64,000 nucleotides of DNA, taken from Pollenia angustigena (taxonomy: Eukaryota > Arthropoda > Insecta > Diptera > Polleniidae). The notes beneath the pieces are model-generated. The model did no database searches. It saw only the letters and a list, made by a program, of their open reading frames with translations, and had not been told where the DNA came from. Location of the stretch: the NCBI GenBank assembly GCA_930367215.1, contig OV884059.1:223137803-223201802 (forward strand), read 5' to 3'. This document shows positions 11,010 to 20,649 of the stretch, in pieces. A program made the translations under genes and the position numbers. The stretch's first letter is position 1. Each line of letters begins with the position of its first letter.

Positions 11010-11402
11010 AAAATGTACTTGGACTTCAAGAAAAATTCTTGACAAAAGTACGAAAAAACAGAAGAAAGGAAAAAACATGTAAAATCAATTAAAATGGATA
11101 ATCATTCAGGAAAGCAAATTTCGATCTACCAAATGTTAAAATACAATTTGGTTTAAGGATTGATGTTTGACTATTGACGTCAGCAGTCGTCGATGGCTGC
11201 GAGTGTAAGACGGCAAATCCATCTGAGGAGATTGAGTGGTTGCAATCGAAACATGTCATGGTAACCTGCCGGCCGGGGTTCGAGCCCCAGCCACGTCAAG
11301 AATGAAAGATTATCAATAACAATTTTAATTAATTTTCATGCTGTAAAATTCCTTTCTTCATAAAAATAATTTAATGAAAAATTAAATTTCATGAACTTAA
11401 AT
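11010..11402 (+). repeat. B-box repeat, long 5' head
   Basis: From ACTTCAAGAAAAATTCTTGA it runs through CGATCTACCAAATGTTAAAA and GACGTCAGCAGTCGTCGATG to an A-box-like GATTGAGTGGTTGC. A perfect B box GGTTCGAGCC follows at 11277-11286, then the family tail to CATGAACTTAA. The minus-strand copy at 46052-46531 is collinear, giving a consensus of about 480 bp. Confidence 0.65.
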
Positions 11403-11599
11403 TTAATTTTTTCTGTCAAAAATTCAACACCATATTCCGTAAAAACAATTAAATATTCAGTTATTTTTTAAAATTTTACTGTCAAAAAATTTACCCCATA
11501 TTCAGTAAAAACAATTAAATATTCAGTTATTTTATTAAATTCAGAAATTTTCGTTTACTACACAAAAGATCCGAATTTCTAAAAAATACCAGACAGACA

Positions 11600-11995
11600 C
11601 CTGCGGGGTATAGATTCAAAGACTGCAAAGTCCACATTTATAGTTTTCGTAATAAATAGTAAAAACCTCTAGCTCAAAGTATATTCATATTTATGTATTG
11701 TATATCTGCTATTCAGTAAATAAGAATATGATGGAGATATGACGCAAGTTTCAACCAAATCGATATAGCGGTTTGCTGGCAATTATCATAAAAATATTGG
11801 ACATTGCTGTGTTTGATCTAATCAAATGGAAATTGCTGCTGTTTTAGCATGGGCAAGTTCTTAAAAAAATCAGTAGTTATAAAATTCTTAAACTTAACAA
11901 AGGCTTAGTTTTTTCTATTATTATTATTATTAGGTATTATTAGTTACGTTTGTGAAAAAAGTGGACTTTGCAGTCTTTGAATCTATACCCCTCAC
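11600..11995. repeat. Inverted repeat, about 31-bp perfect arms
   Basis: Arms at 11604-11634 and 11961-11991 share GGTATAGATTCAAAGACTGC and its complement. A looser match extends inward. Probably a small foldback element; the ends are not defined. Confidence 0.5.
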
Positions 11996-12340
11996 CTGTC
12001 CGCGAGAGAGGGAGAATATTTTATTTTTTACTTACCCTGGTATACACGTTTGTTTAACTTTTGTTGTACTGACCACGTTGTTTACAGAAGAACTCTCAAT
12101 TATAAGACACCAGCAGCATGACCGATATGGCTTCGCAATTATTTTACTTTTAAAATTTGATGTATTTAACTAAATTATTTTAACAAATAGAAAATGGGAA
12201 GTGCTTACACAAAACAAGTAATTCATTTTTTTATAGATAAGTAAAAATTAATTTTTGGTAGTAAAATTATAGAAAATAACTGAATATTTAACTGTTTTTA
12301 CTGAATATGGTGTTGAATTTTTGTCAATTAATTTATATAA

Positions 12341-12483
12341 GTCTGGGTTTACACAATGAAAGTTTTCTTTCAGAAAGTCTGACTTTATAGGTGAGAGGGG
12401 AAGAGAACAGGCTATTCTTCTGTCCCCTCTCACCCATAAACTCAAACTTTTTGAAAGAAAACTTTCATAGTGTGAACCCAGAC
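12341..12483. mobile_element. 143-bp MITE, GTCTGGGTT ends (copy 1 of 3)
   Basis: GTCTGGGTTTACACAATGAA and TTCATAGTGTGAACCCAGAC are inverted ends with a short pyrimidine-rich centre (CCCCTCTC). Related copies lie at 16004-16118 and 18020-18162. It inserted inside the foldback at 10430-12650. Confidence 0.7.
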
Positions 12484-12649
12484 TATGATAACTGAATATT
12501 TATTTGTTTTTACGGAATTCGCGGTTGAATTTTTGACAGTAAAAATTAAATGAACTTTTCGTTGCTTTAAATAACATTTTCATTTAATTTTACATAAAGA
12601 AGAATTTAACTCAATCAACGGACAATATTAACTGCAACTGAAAATCCGT

Positions 12650-13479
12650 ATTAATATGCACTTAGTTTTTTGAATAACTGTTAGAATCAGTTAAAAATAA
12701 ATTTGCTTGGAATTTTAAATGTTTATTTATTTAAAAATGACTGAACGGAATATTTCTTAAATAAACTACAGTCCGTTACTGTAATAATATTGTGAGTGTA
12801 TTTAATTTTCTTTAATCCACGACTTTACGCTTCGGACGGTGTGCTAGGGTTATTATTCTGCGCAAATTCCTACCTTAACGTCATGTCTTCTTCAGCAAAT
12901 GGAAGCATTTCGGTACGCAGAATATCCAAATAAACAGAGCGGTGGCAATTTATATCCAGAAAATTTTAGCAACTCAAGACGACTAACAACAACCCCAAAT
13001 CATTAGTAACATGCCAACGTGTTTGACAAATTTTGATTGTGCACACAGAAAACAAAATGGTTGGAAAACATGATCAGGAAATATAATTTATTATTGCAAC
13101 TATTAAAAATGTGTAACTCTAACTGATTTTTAATACTAATGATTATTAAAGCGTAATTCTAACTGAAATATGAGACCTTCAATTCTTTTATTAGTTATGA
13201 TAACTAATTTTATTTAATACTAAAAATTAGTACGAATAGTGTCAATCGCAACCAAATTTATTGAAGTGCAATACAGAATATTGGTTATTACAATTAATAA
13301 TTTGCTTTTGTCAATAAATTTTATAATATAATTGCTTATTCATTTATTGCAGTTAATTATTGGCTGTTAGTATGGTTTCAATTCGTGTACAACAAATGAA
13401 AATATAATTATTTGGTATTCACAACAAAAGAAAAAGCTATATGTCCCAATTGTTTATTGTGAGTACTAAACTAACTATA
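12650..13479. other. Unassigned AT-rich stretch
   Basis: 12790-13020 is less AT-rich than its surroundings but has no readable frame. 13020-13470 is AT-rich with AACTGATTTTTA-like repeats. Nothing further can be supported. Confidence 0.4.
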
Positions 13480-13877
13480 AAGGCAGAATTAGTCTTTACT
13501 TTCTGTTTCTGTTTTGTTCCGTGCCGTTCTGTTACGAAATTTTAATAGTTACCTTTTTCTGTAGCAACTTATCAGCCATTTATGACAAATTTATTAGTTT
13601 TGCACCGTCCATTGTTTTATTTCAATCACTTTAATGCAAATAAATTTGAAGAAATTAAATTTTATGAGGTCTTAAAATCAAAAAATAATTTATTTCAATA
13701 TAAATATGTATTTTTTATTACTTATTTTGCTGTCACTTACAACAACTTAACAAGTTTTTGATTATAACAAACTGAACCATAACAGAACAGAAAAACTAAT
13801 CAATTTCACAGGTTTTTAAATAACAAAAACAAATCAGCTGATTCGAACAGAACAGAAAGTAAAGACTAACTGAGCCT
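13480..13877. mobile_element. TA-flanked MITE with TTAGTCTTTACTTTCTGTT ends
   Basis: The ends AAGGCAGAATTAGTCTTTAC and, reversed, AAGGCTCAGTTAGTCTTTAC are bordered by TA. Subterminal GAACAGAACAG motifs occur in both orientations. There is no coding sequence. Confidence 0.7.
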
Positions 13878-13914
13878 TAAGCTGAATTTTCTGTCAAAAG
13901 TAAAAAACAAATTA

Positions 13915-14114
13915 TTTAATAATATAAGTTTCGATATCATATTTAAAAAATATTTGGTCCGATCAACATCGTACATATGGGCTAACTCTTCAGCACGCTC
14001 TATAGACTCCAATAGATCACTAGTCCTGTCAAAGTCTATATTCCACCTTCTGAGCTTATCCATCAAATCCATTTTGGACTCGGCGGCTATAGATGCTATC
14101 GAGGGGTGAGTCAT
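13915..14114 (-). pseudogene. LTR-retrotransposon gag fragment
   Basis: A minus-strand frame starting at Met 14114 reads into a stretch with DLLESIERAEELAHMYDVDR. This resembles the conserved start of the capsid-like gag domain of Ty3/gypsy-class retrotransposons of insects (an LxFLERVEEL-type helix followed by a YGV/DR turn). After about 62 residues the match ends in AT-rich sequence. Gag would form the particle in which the element reverse-transcribes. No LTR, zinc knuckle, protease or pol is nearby, and the MITE at 13480-13877 begins 40 bp downstream. It is a truncated relic. The match rests on pattern recognition of one helix region, so confidence is moderate. Confidence 0.45.
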
Positions 14115-14339
14115 CTTATTACTACTCTACCCGTGATTTTACCACTATATTCAGCTCCGGGTCACTAGGAATTTAGCCCAATGCTTTCTCAGTTCCTCAA
14201 CACTGCCCGCTTGGTCTAATTGGAACTCTTTTTGGTGCGATAAGAATTCTTTCCGTTTAAGAGAGTAGGTTCACGATGTTCTCAACATTGTCTGTGTTGG
14301 TCGGATAAATAATGTATGTATTTTATAACACTAAATAAT

Positions 14340-14461
14340 CACCCTTTTCGTGGTTGGCGAGTTTAAAATACGCTTGCGACTGTTTGTTAATAGATTTAAA
14401 GAAGCAAGTTCACGTTCTCTTTAATCTATTACCAAAAGTTCGCCAAACACGATAAGGGGGT
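14340..14461. repeat. Short inverted repeat (about 122 bp)
   Basis: ACCCTTTTCGTGGTTGGCGA at 14341 pairs with TTCGCCAAACACGATAAGGG at 14439. Inner segments (TAATAGATTTAAAGAAG and complement) also pair. Likely a small MITE. Confidence 0.5.
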
Positions 14462-14564
14462 ATAAATAAACCGTACATAAATAATAAATAAACTCACAAA
14501 AAATTAAGGTTATTTTGTATTTATAAATCGGGAAAATGGTTAATGTAACCGAAGGGAAAAAGAT

Positions 14565-14858
14565 CACAGAAAAAATTTTGCTCCAGTAAACGCATTAATC
14601 AAAAATAAAATCAGTTTTAATTAAAAATTTAATCAAGTGAATTAAACGTTTAATTAAGAGAATTAAACGTTTAATCAAGTGAATTGATATTATTAATTTG
14701 TATACTGGTGCAAATTAATGTTGTCAATTAAACGTTTAATACACTTGATTAAACGTTTAATTCTCTTAATTAAACGTTTAATTCACTTGATTAAATTTTT
14801 AATTAAAACTGATTTTATTTTTGATTAATGCGTTTACTGGGGCAACATTTTTTCTGTG
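14565..14858. mobile_element. 294-bp MITE, CACAGAAAAAATTTTG ends, AAACGTTT repeats
   Basis: The ends CACAGAAAAAATTTTGCTCC and GGCAACATTTTTTCTGTG enclose inverted blocks (AAACGCATTAATCAAAAATA and complement). Several copies of the 21-bp unit TTAAACGTTTAATTCACTTG lie in each arm. The same unit forms the long array at 58440-58880. Confidence 0.7.
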
Positions 14859-14869
14859 ATATTAGTTAA

Positions 14870-15290
14870 GTCTTCTTATTTTCAAGCTCAAGGTCAGGTT
14901 ATGAAAAATATTTATTATTTATCCAATATTTCGCTGCCACAACGGACAGCTTCTTCAGGGATCTTAGGTTTATAAATTTTAAACAGATTTTTTAAATAAC
15001 AATAATTGACAACATGAAAAATAAATAATAAAAATAATACACAGGAAACAAAATTATTCTATTACATTTTTCTAAACTTATTCAATTTCTTATCTTATTC
15101 GTATAAATTAAGTGTCTGTAATTTTGAGCTACATTATCTGTATCGGTTTTAAAATTAATTCTTTGTTCTATGTTTATTACTTTGTTTTTGGTTTTGACAG
15201 TAGGTTAAGCAAGACTATGCATATTATGGTTGAGCCTTTAGAAGGTTCATATTATGTTGAGTTTAGTTTATCTTATGTTAAGTTTATATT
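14870..15290. other. Unassigned AT-rich stretch
   Basis: No ends or recognisable coding sequence. The plus-strand 61-codon frame at 15112-15297 is low complexity. Confidence 0.4.
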
Positions 15291-15296
15291 ACATTA

Positions 15297-15517
15297 AGGC
15301 CCGTTTTCACAACTTACCGATAGCTAAAGGTAGCATTTTGTCGGCCGTATAAAAAGTGTTCCATTAGCACAACTTTACTTTTACCTACGAGGTAGGATGA
15401 ACCTTCATTTACTTTGTCGTTCACTTTAGATAAACGTAAAGTTTTAATAATAGAACACTTTGTATAAGGCCGGTTAAAGTCTACTTTTAGCTATCGGTAA
15501 GTTGTGAAAACGGGCCT
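15297..15517. mobile_element. 221-bp TA-flanked MITE
   Basis: AGGCCCGTTTTCACAACTTA and TAAGTTGTGAAAACGGGCCT are inverted ends bordered by TA. The arms extend through CCGATAGCTAAA and its complement. It lies between parts of the Tc1 transposase gene. Confidence 0.8.
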
Positions 15518-15534
15518 TAGAGGCTTAAGGGGTT

Positions 15535-16000
15535 ATGGTATAACAGTTAAACTCAGTATTAGCAGGGCAAAATACAAACGACTCCTTCCATCTGATCTAA
15601 TGAAATTGATCTTTATTTTATCACATCACAGACCATTGTTTCAGTTTAAATGGCAAAGTCGTTGCCTGGCAAACTCAATTTTTTTAATTGTCTCGCTTAA
15701 AGAGTGGTTATTTTCTTAGGCCCACACCCATAAGTTCAGCCTCTCGTAGTCTATTTCTTACCTTGAGGCTTGTTACTGGAGCAGATAACGTATTTTTTAG
15801 GTTATTTTTTGAGTTTAAGGGGTTATTTTTGAAGTATCGAATCGAAACATTCCGACATTTAACGCTTTCTGACTCTGATTTCAATGGTTTTTTTTAGATG
15901 ATTTGCATTTAACACTTTGTTTTTGTAACAATCTATTGTTTGTGCAATTTCTCTAAATGAACATCCTTTTGATTTTAATTGAAGCATAATTTTTTGTAGA
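15535..16000 (-). pseudogene. Tc1 transposase, N-terminal fragment
   Basis: Minus-strand translation near 16000 gives LKSKGCSFREIAQTIDC, the helix-turn-helix at the start of Tc1 transposases (family pattern G.S.REIA). Further on comes RNRLREAELMGVGLRK followed by a stop and PLFKRDN, matching the family's RLxEAGLxGxxxxKKPLLxxxN block between the second HTH and the catalytic domain. The last readable part (near 15600) corresponds to the segment just after the first catalytic Asp. There are several stops and frameshifts. It is separated from its C-terminal half (9840-10077) by the nested insertions. The protein would bind the CAGTGTCGG terminal repeats and catalyse excision. Confidence 0.6.
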
Positions 16001-16003
16001 AAG

Positions 16004-16118
16004 TATGGGTTCACACTATGAAAGTTTATATGCTTTTATTGTCTCCCTTCCCATCAATAAACTCAGACTTTCTGACAAAAAATTTTGATAGTGTGAAGTT
16101 CACACTGTGAACACAGAC
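16004..16118. mobile_element. MITE copy 2 of the GTCTGGGTT family (partly decayed)
   Basis: GGGTTCACACTATGAAAGTT and GTGTGAACACAGAC match the ends at 12341-12483. The centre is shortened and one end is partly duplicated (GTGTGAAGTTCACACTGTG). Confidence 0.55.
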
Positions 16119-16179
16119 AAAGCAATTAATTTTAAAAGAACATAGCAAAAAACCAAATAATAAATAAAATTGTATTATA

Positions 16180-17051
16180 TCGGGTGATTTTTTAGCTATT
16201 ATCTTTTTGGCAACACTGGTTTAAACAGCTGACGCACGTTTCGTGTTTTGTTTCACTGTCAAATATCTTCAATTTGGTCTATAATTTAACCATGAATCGT
16301 CTTACAAACGAACAACGCTTGCAAATTATTGAATTTTATTATCAAAATGCGTGCTCTGTTATGAAAGTTCATCGTGCGCTTCTTGTGTTCAGCGACGAAG
16401 CTCATTTATGGCTCAATGGGTACGTTAATAAGCAGAATTGTCGATTTTGGAGTGAAGATCAGCCAGAAGCATTGCAAGAGCTACCAATGCATCCAGAAAA
16501 AGTCACAGTTTGGTGCGGTTTATGGGCTGGTGGCATCATTGGACCGTACTTCTTCAAAAATGATGCGAATCGCAACGTAACTGTGAATAGTGAGCGCTAC
16601 CTTGAGATGATATCCAACTTTTTTTTGCCCAAAATGCAAGAGCTTGACTTGCATGACATGTGGTTTCAACAAGACGGTGCCACATGCCACACAGCACGCT
16701 AAAGAATGGACTTATTGAGAGGCGAGTTCGGTGAACATTTTAGTTCACGTTCGGGACCGGTCAATTCGCCGTCTAGATAGTGCGATTTAACGCCTTTAGA
16801 CTATTTTTTTGTGGGGCTACGTTAAAGCTCATGTCTATACGCACATGCCCGCTTCAATTGACGCATTGGAAGACAACATTGAAGCGGATGGACCATTTGA
16901 GGCGCAGTCACGGTCAACATTTGCATGATATAATCTTCAAAGATTAAATTATATGGACCGTACTATCGATTCAAATAAAGATTTCATGCATTTTTCTAAA
17001 TGTTATGTGTTTTTTTTTTAACTTTCCTATAGGCCTTAAAAAATCACCCAT
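16180..17051 (+). mobile_element. DD41D mariner-like element, internally deleted (copy 1)
   Basis: The ends TCGGGTGATTTTTTA and TAAAAAATCACCCA are inverted and flanked by TA. The transposase frame lacks the segment between the HTH and the first catalytic block. A second copy with the same overall structure is at 35812-36716. Confidence 0.8.
16292..16945 (+). pseudogene. DD41D mariner transposase, internally deleted and stop-containing
   Basis: The start is taken at 16292 (AACCATGAAT context), giving the HTH opening MNRLTNEQRLQIIEFYYQN. About 30 codons in, the frame jumps directly to FSDEAHLW (first catalytic Asp at about 16394), so the middle of the N-terminal half is absent. It continues through WCGLWAGGIIGPYFF to the second Asp in FQQDGATCHTA (16665-16697), then hits TAA at 16700. 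The third block (CDLTPLDYF) is readable after further stops. Counting residues between the second Asp and the Asp of PLDYF gives 41, the spacing of the rosa-type DD41D group of Tc1/mariner transposases. Full-length family members are about 330-350 residues; this cannot be active. Confidence 0.75.
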
Positions 17052-17332
17052 TATTTGAAAGAATTTTACAGTAAGGTTCATTGATAAAAGTTCAATGCAA
17101 GACTTTCTAGTACATGTTATTTAGAAGGAAGATACTATTCCTATTAATTTTTCCGACACTGTATTTTTCATATACAGAACGATTCTTTAATTGTGTTTGT
17201 ATGAAAATATAGAATTTTAAATATAAATTTTAAAATTTAGCCATGCATAACTGGCTGGGCATATTTACTTTCACATACACATACACACACACATACATAT
17301 ATTTATTCATTTAATGCTTGCATGTGTTGTGT

Positions 17333-17745
17333 ACACGCAGAAAAAATATGGTTAGAGGTAACCAAATTCTAAGAGCAACATACAACGATTGGATTTTAAC
17401 AATGTTTTTGTTTGCATGTACCCATATTATAGCTAAATGTGAGCAAAAAAACGGTTAAAATTTACAATCAAAACTAACCATAATATGGTCAAAATTAACC
17501 ATATTATATTCAAAATTGACAATAATGTGGTAAATATTAACAATATTATGGTCAAAATTAACCATGATATTGCAAACAAATTTCATTATTTAGTCAAAAG
17601 TAAGCATATTATGGTTAAAAGTAACAATATAATGGTCGTTGTTAAGCATATTATGGTTATTTATTTCAGCCATTTATTCAATCTGCTTTTTAAGTCAACT
17701 TGCAATTTTATTTCATTTCCAAGTTATAATTTTTTTTAGTTTCTT
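17333..17745. repeat. One-ended fragment, CACGCAGAAAAAATATGGTT family
   Basis: TA then CACGCAGAAAAAATATGGTT matches the termini of the element at 48000-49527. It is followed by about ten degenerate 20-bp units of the type TAACCATATTATGGTCAAAA, in which the half-sites ACCATA and TATGGT are mutually inverted. No opposite end was found. Confidence 0.5.
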
Positions 17746-18019
17746 AAGGAAAAAATACATCACACACGTTAGTTAGCGAGCTGTTGACAGCTGTCAAAAA
17801 AAATTTAACTTGTGTTTTCATTGATCTAGTTGCATAACAAACACTTTGACGCACTTGCGGTAGAAACTTCTTTAACTTTGAGCTTTTTAACGCGTTGGGT
17901 ATTTTTGAGAAGCAATTAGCTGATAATACAAACAAATTTATGAATCGTAGATGAAAAGCTTTTTGAAGGAATGTAATAAGAAACTGTATTGTATGAAAGA
18001 GGAAGTCAGGACTATAAAA

Positions 18020-18162
18020 GTCAGGATTCACACATGAAATGTTTCTTTCAGAAAGTCTGAGTTAATTGCTGAGAGGGGAAGAGAGTATGCCATTTTCCTC
18101 TCCCCTCTCTCCAACAAACTCAGGCTTTCTAGAAGAATATTTTTCATGGTGTGAACCCGGAT
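18020..18162. mobile_element. MITE copy 3 of the GTCTGGGTT family
   Basis: GTCAGGATTCACACATGAAA and TTTCATGGTGTGAACCCGG ends, 143 bp long like copy 1, with GAGAGGGGAAGAGAG/CTCTCCCCTCTC in the centre. Confidence 0.65.
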
Positions 18163-18369
18163 AAAGCAAAAAGTAAAACAGCCTCAGGTTTGAATTCTAT
18201 AATTTTGCAATGTACAAATAAGTAAAGAAATAAAATGGAGCGGACAGAAAAGGCCTTTTAAAGCCCGTTGTTTTACTTGCCAGTTTTCAGGCGCTAAAGT
18301 TTTTCAACGAACGAAACTTGTCGATGAATTAATGCGTGGTTTGCGATTTTACCTTTCCTGTTAAATATC

Positions 18370-18560
18370 GGTAGTGGTCCTGAAGGTAGAACTGCAAGGA
18401 ATTCTGATGATGAGAATGTGGCTATTCTCGAAACGTAAATTCAACCCGAGTTCGATCCCCAGCTCAGACAAGAATAAAAATAATTAATAAATTTTAATTA
18501 ATTTCATGTTATAAAATTCCTTCCTTCAGTAAAATAATTTAATGAAAATTTTATTTGATG
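18370..18560 (+). repeat. B-box repeat, alternative head
   Basis: The head reads AAGGTAGAACTGCAAGGAAT and GATGATGAGAATGTGG, then the B box GAGTTCGATCCC and the common tail (AATAAATTTTAATTAATTTC). The head differs from that at 11010 but matches the minus-strand copy at 24680-24910, so at least two head types share one tail. Confidence 0.55.
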
Positions 18561-18646
18561 AACTCAACTGTAACTAAATATCAAAAGTTCAGATCAAAAA
18601 TCGACAGTTCAACTAAAAAATCATAATTGATCTCAATTTACTTAAA

Positions 18647-18858
18647 ATCACCGCATTCGTTATCGCGCAAAATTGATCGAAATTATTTATTTTGGTATCC
18701 TGAAACTCGATATCGAATGAAATGTAGTGAATTTGAAATAATAGCATATTGAGTAACTCGACAATACATTTATCGAGTTTTCATTCGATACGTCAGTGTC
18801 TATCGTATGCAAAAAAATTCGATAGTTTATTAGATACGATAGTATCGAATGCGGTGAT
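18647..18858. mobile_element. 212-bp MITE with ATCACCGCATTCG ends
   Basis: ATCACCGCATTCGTTATCG and CGATAGTATCGAATGCGGTG are inverted ends. Subterminal TCGATA/TATCGA motifs recur six or more times. Confidence 0.6.
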
Positions 18859-19139
18859 AAGACCCAAGCTTTGCGTATTAAACCGACGATATGTTTTGTT
18901 CATATTTATAAACTATTATTCAATTAATTTTCCAGCCCGCACCGACCTTGAGCAGCATTCTTTTATTTTACTGGTTTGCATTACTACGGCAATTAGTTTA
19001 TTTGAATCAATATTAAAAATAATAACAATGTGAGAATTTTAAGCAGACCAAGCAACTGCATTCAACTACTGTAGAGCTCAAAAAACCATTTGTTTGTTAT
19101 TTTTAAACATATTATTTTCAATCTAAAATTAAACATACA

Positions 19140-19630
19140 CGCCTGTATTTATAAAAATAATTTAAATTTAATAAAGGTTTACAAAACAAATTTTGTATGA
19201 AAATGCTCCTACGTCCCAATTTCCACAATGCAAGTCTTATTGATAAACTTATCACCTTTTCTTCTTTGAATCAGCTTCGGCGTTTTCACGAGTCAAGTCT
19301 GGTTATTTATCTTTTATTCCATTTGTATGAATGTATATGTGCGTTTTTACATTTCGCACATACAACACACACAAAAAATCACACACGCTACGAAATTAAC
19401 TTTGTACAACGAAATTAAATATGAAAGATAATTGTCAAAATAGACCTGCTGAAAATTACGAATGAGAAAACAAAACGCATATAACGAGTACAGCAAGCTG
19501 AGTACTCGTTTCTTTTCCCCTCGTCACTCTAGCCTGCAAAGTAGCAAGCTGATCAAAAAGACTTGCATTGTGGAAATTGGGACTACATAAACGTTTGTTA
19601 AATTTAATGATCGTTTATAAATACGGGGGA
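19140..19630. mobile_element. Foldback element, about 490 bp
   Basis: Outer arms TGTATTTATAAA and complement near 19620, and inner arms GTCCCAATTTCCACAATGCA (19213) with complement near 19585. The 73-codon frame inside is a repeat artefact. Confidence 0.6.
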
Positions 19631-19645
19631 CAAATTTGTATCTTC

Positions 19646-20649
19646 TATATATAAAATTCTCGTGTCAAGATGTTTGTAATTGAACTCCTTCGAAAATGTT
19701 TGAGCGATATTTATGTGTATTTGTTAAGTATGAGAATAGGGCAAAAGGGGTAAAACCTCCCCCTGCCTATATCGTCTTAACTTATAAACCGGCTTTCTTT
19801 AAATTTCGCATGTAGATAATGTAACATCTAAAATGAAATAATGAGGCAAGAGGGGTAAAAGCTCTTCCATGTTTGTATTGTTTAAATTCTTAAAACTAGC
19901 CACTGTAGTCCCTAGGATGCCCCTATCCGTGAAATGTAAAACCAACCCCACTTTATTTTTCATCTTCATCCCTTGTTTTAAACATACCTACCCGCTTAAA
20001 AGGGCTCCCATACAAAATGTTCAATACAGACTAGAAATATATCGAAGAAAAAATCCCATAACTGTCCAGGAGTCGGCCCTAGGGGGATAAAATGTATGGG
20101 CAACCTCAATCAGTTTTTTGTCCTTAACATTTTCTCAAAACATACCAGTCCTTTATCTCCAGCCCTTAGGGGGGCTCTCTTACAAATATTGCGGTTTAAT
20201 GAAATTCTTAAGTTTAATTAAAATTGGTCATCTCTTGTGAATAAAATTTAAAGTTGTAGACAGATTTTAATCATTTATGACTTGCACGGCTTCTAATGAA
20301 ATCCCAGACTGCCGTCTGTTATGCAGGAGTTATAAAAATACTTCCTTAGTACCCATTTACATTGTTTAGATATTTAACTTATTGGCGAGAGGAGGGATAG
20401 GAATAAAAATGGGGAACACAAGCGAGTGTACGTTTTGTTAGCTCATTCTTTCTCTGATTGTTCTCTGATTTGACGAAACATTTATTAAAGTTTGGTGGCG
20501 TAGAAAAGTCGAACAATGTAAATAAACATAAGAACGAATTTAAAGAAGAATCGACAATTATCGGAACGACAAAAAACGTATAATGTAAATGCAGACTTAG
20601 CAAAACTTTTATGAATTTAAGCGTGCTTTACTTTTCGAATTAAAATTAA
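19646..20649 (+). other. Helitron-like 5' end followed by unassigned sequence
   Basis: TCTATATATAAAATTCTCGT at 19650 resembles the 5' ends of insect Helitrons (compare 28483 and 47800). No CTAG-type 3' end was found before the Harbinger-like element at 20650. The intervening sequence has no gene-like frame. Confidence 0.35.

Larger units (their letters stand above)
10430..12650. mobile_element. Foldback element carrying nested repeats
   Basis: Arms face each other: AAAAAGTTCATTTAATTTTT (10494) with its complement near 12545, and GTAAAAACAATTAAATATTC (about 11441 and again near 11506) with complements near 12260-12300 and 12500. The B-box repeats (10516-11402), the 11604-11991 inverted repeat and the 143-bp MITE (12341-12483) lie within it. 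Exact outer ends are uncertain. Confidence 0.5.
9624..17161 (-). mobile_element. Tc1-type element split over 7.5 kb by nested insertions
   Basis: The ends CAGTGTCGGAAAAAAT (9624) and ATTTTTCCGACACTG (to 17161) are inverted and each bordered by TA, the Tc1/mariner target site. Transposase remnants on the minus strand lie just inside both ends: the C-terminal DDE part at 9840-10077 and the N-terminal part at 15535-16000. The remaining 5-6 kb is other elements inserted later. About 300 bp of the transposase middle is missing. Confidence 0.75.

Noticed and set aside
11260..11300. Functional tRNA gene
   Set aside because: Only the B box/T-arm is tRNA-like. No acceptor, D or anticodon stems pair, and the sequence is part of a dispersed repeat.
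16374..16580. Second plus-strand frame inside the mariner
   Set aside because: It overlaps the recognisable transposase frame and shows no motifs. Shadow frame.
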